Below are positions 33,808 to 45,298 of a DNA stretch of 64,000 nucleotides, one piece after another. The stretch is from assembly GCA_030549495.1 (NCBI GenBank), contig JAUIRK010001056.1, forward strand, positions 62,001 to 126,000, written 5' to 3'. The notes under the pieces were generated by a model. That model searched no databases, was not told the DNA's origin, and saw only the letters and a list, made by a program, of their open reading frames with translations. How positions within the stretch are numbered: position 1 is the first letter of the stretch; the number at the start of each line of letters is the position of its first letter. The DNA is from Nectonema munidae (taxonomy: Eukaryota > Nematomorpha > Nectonematoida > Nectonematidae). Made by a program: the position numbers and the translations under genes.

Positions 33808-34346
33808 ATAATTATCCTCTTATTTTTCAATTATAAAATTATCTATAATTAATGTTTTTTCAATCTCACAATTTTAACTTTTTCATAGTAATTTTTGACT
33901 TCGCTTTTTAGATAGAAATTTTTAGATTCAAGTAGTTTTTTACTATTCAATTGTTTCTCATGATTAAAATTTATTAACAATATTATTTATCAAATTCAAA
34001 AATAAAAAATATTTTAATACCCTAAGAAAGTTTTTTTTGTTATGCAACTAATACAAAACTATACTAAAACCTTTATTTTTTAAAATTTAACTTGTTCTTA
34101 ATTTAAATTGAATGTATGTTCATATTAAGTACCAGTGTTGCATTTACGCAACCATCTCTAATTTTTCGTCGCATATAAATAGTATTTGTTTTAGATTGAA
34201 AAGTCAAAGAATGATAAATTGGCAATTTATTTATCTAAAATTTCTTTTGAAAATTTTATTTTATAAATAGTGGATTTTTAAGATGTTGCGCATACGCAAC
34301 AGTGGTAATACAAGGGTTGTTGGTAATTTAATTAATCATTAACGTA
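33808..34346. other. AT-rich stretch, copy 1
   Basis: No gene. It holds an imperfect inverted pair, GTTGCATTTACGCAAC at about 34137 and GTTGCGCATACGCAAC at about 34286, which may be the ends of a short decayed element. Confidence 0.45.
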
Positions 34347-34354
34347 ATTTTCTT

Positions 34355-35780
34355 GGATCAAGTAAAGATGAGCACTCCCAAAAATGACTAGTAAAGAAAA
34401 GCACCCCCGATTTTTGACTAGTAAAGAAAAGCACCCCAGATTTTTAATAAGTAAAGATAGGCTCCCAATTTTAACCAACAGAATAAATTAGAAAAAAAAA
34501 TAAAAATATAGGATCAAATTTAATAAAATTGATATTGTTATATTAGAAAATAAAATTATATATTGAAATGACAAATTTATTATTAAGTTTAATCAAATTG
34601 ATATTGTGCTGCAATAGTGTTACAAAATCTATGAAATTTGTCGTACTTGTTTAATTCGTTGTTCCACATTAATTCATTCAAATAAAAGTTCAGAAATTCT
34701 CTTTTACATCCGAGCCTTTGTTTTATTCTTTTTTTGTGTTTGTTCCAATAGCTCTCCATTGCTTGTGTATGAACGCCCTATCAATAAAATTCATTGAGTG
34801 GTTAACAGTATGATGCGTAAGTCCAAGGTCTCTTTGAATGTTCCTGTATCCTTTCCATTGATCACTATGAATAATTGATCGAGGCACAACTACTTTTCTA
34901 ATTATAGGCAACAGTGTTTCGGCATTGCGCGAGTCGACTATCTCAATATAACCCTGGGATGGTGATAAAGTAGGATCAACTATTCCAAATACCCATTAGA
35001 GGTTTCTGAGCATAACGTCCCCTATGGTGTGTTGGTTTATGACTAAAACAAGATTCATCAATCTGTAACGTTATGCCTGGTCCACCAAGCTTAATAGGAT
35101 TGCTTTCAAAATGTTTCATACAAATTTCACGAAAAAAACTAAACATGTCAATAACTGCATAGTCTGCAAAACCTTCTAACCACTTTTGCAAAGAAAGCTT
35201 TGAACGATAAAAAATGAATCTTTGCGAATTGATTCGTAGTGCTTATATTTACTGCATTCCTTAACTTGGCACTTCCAAGCATATTTGTCTTGAATTGAAG
35301 AACGTTTTATCCAGAAAGTTCATCAACTTGTTATATTTAAGGCATTTCAGTTCTGTTCTCAAAAGATTCTGCTGCTTCATCCAGTTAATCGCAGGAGACG
35401 GGTCTTCAACCAATAGTGGCTTAATAATTTCTTCATACAGAAAACGATCCATGTTGTTAGTTGTTTTTTTAACAATTCAAAAAGAAAAATTTTATCGTCT
35501 GCGGAAAGATATAAAAAAATATTAGGAAACAGCAGACGATTTTATTAAAAGAATAAAGTATGCATGAAAAAAGGGTTAAGGAAAATAATTGTTAAAAATC
35601 CTAATAAAAAATATTAAAAAAAGCGAGTAGAAAAGTTTTGTCATTTTTTTTGATAATGAATTTTCGTTCTCATTTTGAAAAATTCTGCAATATATTTGCA
35701 GGCAATTCTGTTTTTCATAAATAAGCAAGTAAAGATAAGCACCCCCGTAGAAACAGGGAGTGCTCATCTTTACTTGATCC
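34355..35780 (-). mobile_element. Merlin DNA transposon with both ends and target duplication, copy 1
   Basis: The left end GGATCAAGTAAAGATGAGC is matched by an inverted right end. Perfect 8-bp direct repeats ATTTTCTT flank it (34347-34354, 35781-35788). An 8-9-bp duplication and an IS1016/ISXO2-like transposase define Merlin. Just inside the left end the word AGTAAAGA.AAGCACCCCC recurs about four times; the right end has one such word. Length 1426 bp. Confidence 0.88.
34723..35452 (-). pseudogene. Merlin (IS1016/ISXO2-like) transposase, copy 1
   Basis: The minus strand encodes, in order, an N-terminal segment (MDRFLYEEIIKPLL, WMKQQNLL), ADYAVIDMFSFFREIC, GGPGITLQIDESCFSHK with the first catalytic Asp, the Arg-rich HHRGRYA, then IIHSDQWKGYRNIQRDLG with the second Asp, and THHTVNHSMNFI. 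The pieces lie in different frames, and the C-terminal Glu segment seen in copy 2 (AMESYWNKH) is out of frame here. The gene is broken several times. Confidence 0.82.
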
Positions 35781-35788
35781 ATTTTCTT

Positions 35789-36337
35789 AAGTTATTTATT
35801 ACTAAATCTCGTTTAATTATCCTGAAAATATTGTGTTTACAAAAAAACTTGTGAATAATTGTAAAATTTTTGTATGCACGCTAATGTGATTTCTTCTTTG
35901 TCTCCAATATTCATGGAACTATTTACATTTGAATTTGAATAGTGATTTTTTGAAGTTATGGTGTCATGTGACTCGCGAGTTCATGTCATGTGATTATGTC
36001 AGCGGTAGGATTAATCAAAATCGCATGAACCAACTTTTCTTAAAAGATTCCTAATTAATGCATACATACCGATTTTTAATGTCTCTTGCTATTAATATTA
36101 TTCTTATATCTTTCTGAAAGTGTCATCATTACATCTCATCTATACCATTTTTAGTTCTAAACGGTCTTTTTCAAATTCGAAAGTGTCTTTTTTAAATTTG
36201 AAAGTGTCTTTTTTGATTTTACTTTTCTGAATAAGCTTTGAAGTCTTGTTTCTAATAAATGCGGGTAATATTATGTGCGATTGTCAGGTTCTGTAGACGT
36301 GTTGAAAGATACACTGATAATTTTCTATTTGATCACT
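35789..36337. other. AT-rich stretch with short direct repeats, copy 1
   Basis: No gene. It contains GTCATGTGA twice around CTCGCGAGT (about 35960-35995) and a short tandem repeat of a 20-22-bp unit, GTCTTTTT.AAATT.GAAAGT (about 36164-36215). Both are also in copy 2. Confidence 0.5.
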
Positions 36338-36606
36338 TCATCTAGCATGAAAGAAAGTGTTGTGTCTAAAATAAAAGTTTTTAAAACATGTTTTATAAAT
36401 ATTGAAGCAAACCTTACTTAATTTCTGTTTTGCAAAATTTTTGATCTTTGAGAATGCCAGCTCAATTGGATTCAGCACGTAACTATAAGGAGACAAAAAC
36501 TTCAAAAGTTGTCCATCTGAAGTTATTAAGTTTTCGATAGTTTGAGTTTTGTGGATCTTTGCGTTATCCACAATTAGCCAGCAGTTTTTTAGGTTACTCA
36601 TTTTAG
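36338..36606 (-). pseudogene. IS630-like transposase, C-terminal DDE segment, copy 1
   Basis: Minus-strand frame with NCWLIVDNAKIHKTQ (second catalytic Asp), IENLI, LLKFLSPYSYVLNPIELAF (third acidic residue) and SKIKNFAKQKL. This is the second half of the DDE_3 domain of the family whose first half lies at 16507-16735. The first half is not adjacent here, so it is a fragment. Confidence 0.82.
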
Positions 36607-36620
36607 ATAGCTAAAATAAG

Positions 36621-37195
36621 CTAATTAACTGGACTAAATAAGATGTAGGAAAAGCAAGTAAAAATATTATCATGTTTTTCCATATTAAAGCCTAAAGGGT
36701 GTTTTTGAAAAATGTCTTCATCCATCCACAACTTTTGATACCCTCCATGTTTCAATCCTGTCAATGCTGCTGTGTTGTTTTGAAGTTCAATTAAACTTTC
36801 TTGAATTTCTATATCAACTTCAGATGGATCAAGAATGAAAGGATCCACAAACCATTGAGGCACCGTCATTTTTAATATATTAAAAAAGCGTATTTTCATA
36901 TCATTACGTAATTGCTTTAAATGTTCAACATAACCTGTCACATCATTATTGTCGAGTAACTCAGATGATATGCTTACTAAAGAAGGAAACTGCGCAAATC
37001 CTCGCTTTTCAAGATTGATCCTAAACAGCTCTAATTTTTTTTTGGTTACTTCAATTTTCTCTTTGCAAGAAAAAAAAGTAGTTTCATTTCCCTCCAATTT
37101 TTTGTTGGGAACATTAAAATTTTCAAATATGTCGGATAAATAAAAAAAAATCACATTTTGCTTCAACAAGTTTCTGTCTAAGTTCTGTTAAAAAA
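36621..37195 (-). pseudogene. hAT transposase fragment (FAM200/GTF2IRD2-like), copy 1
   Basis: A minus-strand frame of 182 codons, extended slightly at its start by FLTELRQKLVEAK. Motifs LSDIFENFNVPNKKLEG, KLELFRINLEKRGFAQFPSL, FVDPFILDPSEVDIEIQESLIELQ (quoted in part) and KLWMDEDIF match the middle to late part of hAT transposases of the FAM200/ZBED group. N-terminus and dimerisation domain are absent. It abuts the IS630-like fragment. Confidence 0.78.
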
Positions 37196-37199
37196 ACTT

Positions 37200-37640
37200 G
37201 AAAGTTTTTTTTGTTTTGTTTTTGTGTGTGAATTATAATCGCGTGTGCAATGTAGTATATAAGGATTGTGCTGTTTGCATAAACATGGTTAGTTGGCCAT
37301 CGTTGATTTCTGGGGCGAGGTTTTGATGTAGTATTCTTTTTTGTATAATCGTTTGAGTTACTTCGCTTTGTGGTCGATTATGTCCATTATGAATGATGTT
37401 TTAAGTTATGGCAGAATGGTTTGATTGGTGGTGGTGACCCGAGGCTTTAATAGTTCTTCAAGGGTTGGCTTCTTGTAAGTGTTCCTTGAAGCGGTTAATG
37501 GCGATCGTTTTGTTTCACCTATGTAGAAATTGTTGCATAATAATTGGCATGTTAGTCTTTAAATGATGTTTTTCTTTTGAACACCTCGTTTTGAGATGTT
37601 AGCGCAAAGTATGTAGACAGGGGAGCGCAGCACTTTAATA
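37200..37640 (-). pseudogene. Penelope-like element GIY-YIG nuclease fragment, copy 1
   Basis: Minus-strand pieces RLTCQLLCNNFYIGETKRS, RFKEHLQEAN and LAPEIND resemble, in order, the GIY-YIG endonuclease that ends many Penelope-like retroelements (FYIGET, then RxxEH, then an EAxxIxxxxPxIN-like end). The pieces are in different frames and no reverse transcriptase was seen. Copy 2 carries part of this fragment, cut at TTAA by a piggyBac element. Confidence 0.55.
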
Positions 37641-37645
37641 GATGT

Positions 37646-37997
37646 TAGCGTTGGATCAAATACTTATTTTCGAGTCTCAAATACAAATTTCTATCATCAA
37701 AACCAAAAGTATTAATATACATTTAATAAATTGAAATTTCAATTTCAAATTCTTTTTCATAATCTTAAAGATGCTTATACACATGTTATTGTGTTAATAG
37801 CTCTGCTTCACTGATAGGCAAAAAATTTCTGGAGTGAATTTTGAGTTTCTTTTATTGATATCCATCCACTCCAATATGATACGATACGTCACATAGTCTT
37901 GTATTCATCATTACATTTTACACAATACAAATACACCAGACTTAGGATTTAAAAATACAAGAATAATTACTTCAAATTTGTATTTGATCCAACACTG
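37646..37997. mobile_element. Possible hAT-type MITE (352 bp)
   Basis: GTTGGATCAAATAC near the left end is exactly inverted near the right end, and the outermost right bases, reverse-complemented, read CAGTGTTGG, a hAT-style terminus (left TAGCGTTGG). The 8-mers outside match only partly, so the target duplication is unconvincing. Confidence 0.5.
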
Positions 37998-39825
37998 GTT
38001 CATGTGTATGACAATATTAGCTATTAGAATAATGATTCAAGTTGCAACTCAAGTGGATTTAACTAAAAAGTCAGCCTTCTGTTCGTTAGGCTAAGAAGAT
38101 GAGTTCAGGATTACGTCATTCATTAAGTTGATGATCAAGATTGATTGTGGAACTAAAACCTTTGGCATTACTTTCAACTGGTGTATGTGTGATTTGAAAT
38201 TGTTGCACGCTTTTGTATTCTCCTTGATAAAATAGGATTTCGATGGTGAGAATAAGCTAATGTGTTGTACTGACGTAATATTAAATTGTTCTGCAGCTTT
38301 CATTGATATTTTTCAGTCTATTCATAGCTATCGAGATAATCATCAATTGATTTTGCATTTTGCATCTTTCTTATCTAAAACTAAAATGATTCCTTTTTGA
38401 TGCATGTAATAATTGAAGAAATAAAACGGGGCAAGTTCATCTATTGCTGTTGCTCAGAACAAATTTCTTCATCTCTTTTTCGTTCTCTCTCTATTTGCAC
38501 TTTCTTCTAAAATACTTTGAAAACTACTTGTCATGCCATGCTATATAAAACAATAAACACTACAATATTATTCATAAATTCAAATTCCTTTGACTCTTTC
38601 ACGCTCAAAATTTAGTTCTTCTTTCGATAATAAACAAACTGCTGCTGCTCTCACAAGTAAAATTTAAATCCTATTTTCAACGGATATGAGCTCTCCATGC
38701 CTGTCACACAAGAATTGACCATGTACTGCCACCTTTTAAAGATAGGCATTCAAATTCATATTCAATTTAAGAATGGCGACCTAAGTTTTGCTAATTTTAA
38801 GAATAGACCTCTGCGTTTTGTAAGCAAATAATTTAGTAGTAGGAGTATTTATGAGTTTCGCGCTAGGCATTTCGCAATTCGCCATCGCTAAATTGGCAGT
38901 CCAGTTGGTGAACAGATATCATAACTTTTTCACGGATTTCCCGAACCCATTGCTCTTAAATTATGGCAATGTTTCGGTTTTATTCGCCTAATTTAACTTA
39001 TTTATTCGCAAAATGAAAGCAGTCAAATGAAGATGCGATGTGATATTATGGAATTAGATTTCATATTGATGTATAGTAACATTCCAAAGGAAATGACTCT
39101 AGGCCAAGTTGCAGTAATTAGATTGATGTTGTTGGGTTTGGGAAAATCGAAAAAATTGTCATTATAATTATAATTATTTATTATTATTTAATAAAAATTA
39201 TTATTATTTAATAAATAAAATAATTATTTATTATTATTTAATAAAAATTATTATTATTTAATAAAAAAAAAAGAGGGAAAAATAAGAATAATAACACAGC
39301 ATGGTGGATCAAAAGAATAGTTTGATTATCAAAAGAAACATTATCAAAAGAATAGTTTGTATCGAGTGCTGCAAACCATAATTTATATTTGTAGTGTATT
39401 TGTATAAACAAGGTGTTTTATCAAATGGAAGGCTGTGCTTATTTCATATCAGTCATTCAGTGTAAAGTATCATTTTGTTTAAAGGGCTTCAGTGTTCAAA
39501 GCCCGTAAAATAAAAACGGACTCTGTCAGACAGCCTTCATGCATGTTATGACCAAGATTTATTTGTCAATAAGAGCTTTTCATATATTATATTAATGAAA
39601 ATCCAGCTTTTTGAAAATTGGATAAAAAAATTTTCTGTTTAACCAAATGGCTAAACAAAAATAAATCGTATAAGTCGATGTGGAGTTTTAATCGAAATGC
39701 CGAGTTATGGCCAAAATCGAAGAAAGACATAATATTGTCAAATTTGTCGGATAAGTCTCAGGTCAAAGATGCATCTCCTCTTGTTGTACGTATAGATATT
39801 AGCTGAGACCGAAGTTGAGTGTGTA
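37998..39825. other. Spacer between the duplication copies, no gene recognised
   Basis: Moderately AT-rich. Short open frames (minus 38091-38303, plus 39618-39806) match nothing I know. A simple AT repeat lies at about 39165-39275. If the duplication is tandem, this segment is part of the unit and should recur beyond the right edge of the window. Confidence 0.5.
39165..39275. repeat. AT-only short tandem repeat
   Basis: Iterations of TTATTATTATTTAATAAAAA with variants. The larger part is present twice in direct order. Confidence 0.85.
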
Positions 39826-39960
39826 GAAGAAGAAGAAGAATTTATTGAAAAAAATGTACAATTTAGAATAAAAAAATGACAGAAGTTATTAAAAATTCAG
39901 TAGTTGAGCACACTCAAGACTAATTAAAGCCGCTAATTAATGTCACTTAAATTATAAGAG
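39826..39960 (-). repeat. Non-LTR retroelement 3' end with TTC tail
   Basis: A GAAGAAGAAGAA run followed by TTTATTGAAAAAAATGTAC, and about 100 bp closely matching 1441-1540. On the minus strand this is a 3'UTR ending AATAAATTC plus a TTC tail. The 5' boundary is unclear; no coding part was recognised. Confidence 0.6.
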
Positions 39961-40647
39961 ATTAAAAATAAATTGAAAGAATGCAAATAAGGTACATATA
40001 AAAGAGGTAAATTATTGTGGGTAATTATATAAAAAAGTATGCAAGATAGTAGAAGATTTACAATTCAGAAAAAAGCATTGGCTAATGTAAATAAATATAT
40101 TTTATTTATAATACGTAGTTTGGAAACGAAACAGAATACATAAATGGACTAAAAAATACAGAAAATGAAAATCAGTTGTATTCATAAGGTGAACGACATA
40201 TATTCAGTACAAACTGTACTAAGGTGTTTTTTTTTAAAAATTTTTTTTAGAATTTTATTTAATTCTAAATAATGATATCTTGATTAATAAACAAAAGTGA
40301 TTCTATACTTTTTCTTAGAACATGTGATGCTTAAATTTTGTTATATTATTATCAAACTTTTTACATAGATTTATATTTTTTACATTATTTGCTGCCATTT
40401 TATAAGCAATTTCGCATAAATACTTTATTTTTATTCAGTAAAGTTCAGTGAGAATATGTACTCAATATTTGTGACGGAAAGTTATATCTTTTATATGTTC
40501 TTCAAAGTCAGAGCCGAGTTTATTCAAACGTTTCTCAAGAGTCATTTTAAATTTGACAAATCTCTCGTTTCACTAGAAATAAAGGACCTTTTACACTATT
40601 TCACATTAAAGGACTCTAAATAATAACTTTAATTGTTAGATCTTTGG
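39961..40647. other. AT-rich stretch left of duplication copy 2
   Basis: No gene or element end recognised. The last bases before copy 2 (AATTGTTAGATCTTTGG) do not resemble those before copy 1, so the breakpoint is sharp at 40648. Confidence 0.55.
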
Positions 40648-41172
40648 ACTTCATTTTATACACTTGCCCCTGAATCAATCACATTTTTTCATATAAACAT
40701 CGCAAGATGTCTAGTACTCTTTGCCTTCAGACTACATTCACTCATATAAAACGATCCAACCTTCAATTATTTGTTTTCAGTTGTTTTCTCAATGAATCAA
40801 ATATTTTTTCATCAATTCCTATAATGTGCCTAGTAGACTACTTCATTTTCAAATGAAAAACTTATTCCACCCCCCCCCCCCCACAATTTTGGATTTTTTT
40901 AAACTAGTGTATATTTTGTAAATTTACTTTAAAATATTTTCGCTGGAAGTATAGTATTTAAATTCACCAAATTTGTAAAAAAAAATATATAGTCTTATAA
41001 ATTTAGGAATGCGCTGAATACACTCTATTTTAAAAGATTGCTTGAATATTTGGTCTCCCATGATATTTCCAGACTACTAATTTTGAAAATTGAAACAAAA
41101 AAATTTCGCCCCCAATAATTTCGAGGATGTGCGTCAACAACATTTAGATTTGCCAGAACAAAAATTTAAATA

Positions 41173-41830
41173 CTCAAAGGACAGTTTGAGGACCCTATGG
41201 TAGAAGTGTATTTACACTACTTGCAATCGGTTTCCCCTTACTTCGATGACATAAATACGCTTTTACAACGTGAAGATCAGCTATACACTTGCTAGATAAC
41301 AATTTTGTTTATTAAGATTTTTGAGATTTCTTTTTACACATTGTTATGAACATGTACTTTATAACAGATTAGTACATTTGTGAAGAGACTGCTTCAAAAG
41401 TTTATTGCCAAGTGTTGTTGTCGAAGCTAAAGGAATATTTGAAAATATAGATTTAGGACAAAAAGTTAGTCGGCTTAATGGTAAGACATTTTAAAATAGT
41501 TATTTTCATGTGGTGTATTATAAAATATTTATTAAAGATGATATTCTCTTTACAGATGAGCAGCTTTAAATAGAGCTTGTAACCAAAGGAAAGCTTGCCC
41601 AGATAATTGACGGAAGAAACAAAAGCGAGAAAAATGTATCTGAGCAGACTATAAAAAACTTTTATATTGCTGTTCAAAAATTCTTCCAGAAGGCATTAAC
41701 TTATACTGTCGAGAAACTACCGTTTAATGATTTATTTATCCAGAAGATGAAAATTGCAAATACATAAATCCTGATTTTCAATACATAAATCTGAGTAATG
41801 ATTTACATATATTTAAATAATACAAGCCAC
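41173..41830 (+). pseudogene. Degenerate hAT-like (KIAA1586/ZMYM-type) gene, copy 2
   Basis: Same content as 19360-20020. The intron-like GTAAGA...TTTACAG segment is at 41481-41555. It is no more intact than copy 1. Confidence 0.6.
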
Positions 41831-43199
41831 AGCAAGATTTAATATATCTTAAAATTCAAACACACCCACTGTAGCATTTGTTTCCGCTACGCAGATGAAC
41901 TCATATCCGTCTTACCCATTTCTGAAACTTTACAGCCCTGCATTGATTATCGATTATATTAACAAATATTTATGAAATTTGGTGAGTAATTAAATTTATA
42001 TTTTATATAATTACTATACAATAAAACATAATAAATTGTGCTAATATTTTAAACTTAATTTCAATTTTAAAAAAAAAGCAAATTTTTTAAGAAATTATTT
42101 TACTGTCACTTCATATCTAGACTAGGGCAATTTTGAAGTAAAATTATCAATTACAAAAAAAATAATGCGCTAACTTAGTATTCCTTTTTGAGGATGGACA
42201 CATAGTCCAATTTTAAAAATATTGTGGACCATATAACATTTTTTGTAAATTAATAAAGTGGACTTCAGAATCGAAGTCTGTGTAGTTGGAGATTATTTTC
42301 AGTGGCCCTTCTTTAGTCGAAGCTAAAAGAAATAATTAGTTTAAATATTTAAAATTATAAACATTTTGAAAGCGAATCGGATTTTTGTAATTAATTGGAG
42401 TGCAGATAAATTCCTCCAACTCTAGATATAAAATATGAATTAAAAATTTTGTTGTAAAATATTATTTCACTTTTAAAAATCTATATTATTTATCTTTGCA
42501 AACAGACTTTTTCACTTTTGTTTGACAAGCTTTTTAACATTATGAATTTGAACTTGTTAAATAACAAAAACAATGAATTTTAAGTTGCTTCTATTTTATA
42601 TTTCATGTTGAAATTTAAATTATTTGAAGAACAAAAAGTTTTGAAATATTTGGATAGGGACCAATAACATTCTTACACAAAATAATTGAGTAGAATATAA
42701 AAGCATTATTTATTTCTATTGGCTTGAAACAATCTGAAATTAAATTTTTGTATGGTTATATATTTTATAACCGCGTGCTAATTTTCTATTAACGTAATTA
42801 AAAGCCATAATTTTAACTGAAGATTAAGTATCGTATTTCCAAATTCCTATTAAAGTACTGAGAGATTTGATAGAAAAAGAAGTGTTTCTCTTGCAAGATT
42901 ATAATGGGATCAAGAAAATTGTAGATTATCGGTAGTCTTGAATTTAAAATGAAAATTTTATTGGTATTTTTTTGATTAGGGACAAATAACAGTTATAAGG
43001 GCAATGCTATAGAACCCATATTATTAGGGATTATGGCGGGAATAATTTATTTTCAACAAAATATCAAAAAAGAGGGTGAGGATTTGATGCGTTGTTGTTG
43101 TAAGTATAGGGTGTTTGATTTGAGTGCATAGATTTCTGGAGAAAAGGAGTTTAACGCCTCGTAAGGTCTGTTTAAAGATGCTTGTTTAGCGAGCTAGCC
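41831..43199. other. AT-rich stretch, copy 2
   Basis: Counterpart of 20021-21389; nothing further recognised. Confidence 0.5.
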
Positions 43200-44512
43200 T
43201 ACTTAGGTGGTTTCAATTTTATTGGAGCAGGCTGGGCAACAGTAGAGGTTTATTTTAAACGGAATTGATAAGGACTAGTTTAAAAGTAAGAATATATGTT
43301 CAATTTAGGGTGTTAAGTTTTAGGTTGAAGTCTTTAATTATTTTTGCTAATCGGTAAAAATAGTGTAGTATGTTGTAATTTAAAAGGGAAATACTTTGGG
43401 GCATGTAATCTCAATCATATAAGAGGACATAGCATTCACCATTGTATATGGGAAGATAAGGATCGATGGCAGCTATTTTTAAATAAAATCGTAGGGGGAT
43501 CAGCTCTTGAACATTGGACACTGACTTAATCATGCCAACCTTAATAAAATTATTTTATGATGACATGCTTTTAGTAATATATTTCCAATAATGTTCCAAA
43601 ATTAATATTAATTAATTACAATTTTCATTAAGTAAAACTCATATCATTTTAGTTTTGATCTTTTGAATGATAAATTTTTTGAACTTTACTTTCTAATTAG
43701 AATAGAAAGATTTGACAGAAGCTTTTTTTGGTTTAGAAATTAAGTTATGTCGCGAGAGAGTAGAAGAAGAAGAAGATTTATTGATAAAAAAAAAGCAAGG
43801 AGAATATTTCACAAACAATAAAACAATTACAAGATCATCATTCTAATAATTAATAGACATATATATGTATATATTTATAAGTATGAAAAGTTTGAAGGTA
43901 TGTATTAAAGCATAAATGTAGAATAGTTTGAAATTTTTTTTTTTTTTTTGAAATTAATATTACTAAAAAATCAAAAGCCAAGTATGACCGTTATTAAATT
44001 TTTTAGGATATTATTAAAATTTTAACAAAAATATAAACTATAAAGTTAAGATGTACATTTATTTAAACCTAAAAGGTAATGTTTTACTCTATTTTTAAAT
44101 GAGAAGTATGAAACATCTAGATTATCATACAAAAATATGTGATTTTTGAAAAATTGATTAGTTTTTTTAAGAATGGAAATGTTCGAACCTTTAAGTGAGT
44201 AGAGGGTTTATACTAGTTAGGGGTTGGGCTGTAGTTAGTGATGGGAAAAGGGGAGCCTTAATTTATTTGCAGGAGAGAAGGATATGACTTTTTTTGTAAG
44301 TGGGTTGGCACGTTTTAAAGGAATATTTGATTTTAGTTGATATTTATGCTGTTTTCGTTGGATAGTTAGCATGGGAGATGAAATGTGCAAAAAGATTAGA
44401 GATGGTTTGCGTAGTTGTGGAAGTTTAACAAATAGCCTTGGCACAGAGTCTTTTGAGTATGTGAAGAGAAGATATCGAGTACCTTATAAGGGAAAGTCTT
44501 TCATTACGTAGA
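43200..44512 (-). other. Unrecognised coding-like stretch, copy 2, split by a LINE
   Basis: Counterpart of 21390-22260. The minus-strand pieces at about 43200-43400 and 44235-44444 correspond to those of copy 1. A LINE fragment is inserted between them at 43764-44196. Confidence 0.3.
43764..44196 (-). mobile_element. 5'-truncated LINE, present only in copy 2
   Basis: Copy 1 reads straight through GAGAGAGTAGAGGG. Copy 2 has 439 extra bases between two copies of GAGTAG (43758-43763, 44197-44202). On the minus strand the insert starts with about 49 codons (LKGSNISILKKTNQFFK, FSFKNRVKHYLLGLN) that look like the extreme C-terminus of a LINE ORF2, then a 3'UTR, then AATAAATC and a TTC tail at 43764-43776. 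A simple-repeat tail and short target duplication make this a classic target-primed insertion, later than the duplication. Confidence 0.8.
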
Positions 44513-45298
44513 AAAAGTTGAAAAAAAGAAAATGTGAGCATATGCTAAAAGTTTAAAGTGTTTTGATATTCACAAAATCAACAAGCCAAATATAGATAAT
44601 ATAATGGAAAACATGTTCAGCTATGGATGAAGGAAAATCTTGTCTATTTTTTAATTTTTAACAATCCTATACAAGTATTGAAATTTCTTAAGTTTTTTTT
44701 GTTTTCTCACTTAGTTTCATCTTTCTATTTTTACTCGTGGAATAGTAATTATTTGAATTGACTTATTTATATATAAATATATGTTTTTTCCGTTTGTTAT
44801 TTAACTTTTATCAAATTTACTCAATGCAGGAAATTCCTTAGCCTAAACCTAAGCTAGAAGCACAAAATAATCACTGACAACTAATCAATAAGTTAAATAT
44901 AATTTGAAATGATCATATTATATACCAATGCCCAAGAGGACAATTCTATCGTTATTAACAATATTTTTATCAACTTAATCATTTAGGAGGAGAAGAATAA
45001 GAAGAAGAAGGGTAATGCTAATTAGTGGGTAGAGGTGGGCAGAGCTGGGCAGAGTCATTAAACTCATTTCAAGACAAATGCTATCAAAAATTTTTCTTCA
45101 ATATATGAATTTCAAATCAAAATTACTAAGTTAAATTTAATTTCAACAGCATTTTACATTTTTAAGCTAATTTACTGTTTTTCAATTATATATATTTTTT
45201 TATAGCAGTTTTTCATCTAAGCTTTTAATGGTAGTTATTTAAAATCATCATCTAGAAATTATTTTCTTGTTTATAATGAGCTGAATAAAGACTTATCC

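Larger units (their letters stand above)
18837..37450. repeat. Large segmental duplication, copy 1
   Basis: From ACTTCATTTTATAC at 18837 the sequence is nearly identical, in the same orientation, to that starting at 40648. The match continues to the TTAA at 37447-37450, where copy 2 is interrupted by a piggyBac element. Differences are mainly scattered substitutions and small indels plus a few larger ones. Copy 1 keeps the empty sites of three insertions found in copy 2. If the arrangement is a simple tandem duplication, copy 1 extends to 40647 and the unit is 21811 bp. Confidence 0.95.

Noticed and set aside
37646-37997. Clear hAT insertion with target duplication
   Set aside because: The inverted ends are real, but the flanking 8-mers (ATAGATGT and GTTCATGT) match too poorly; kept only as a possible MITE.
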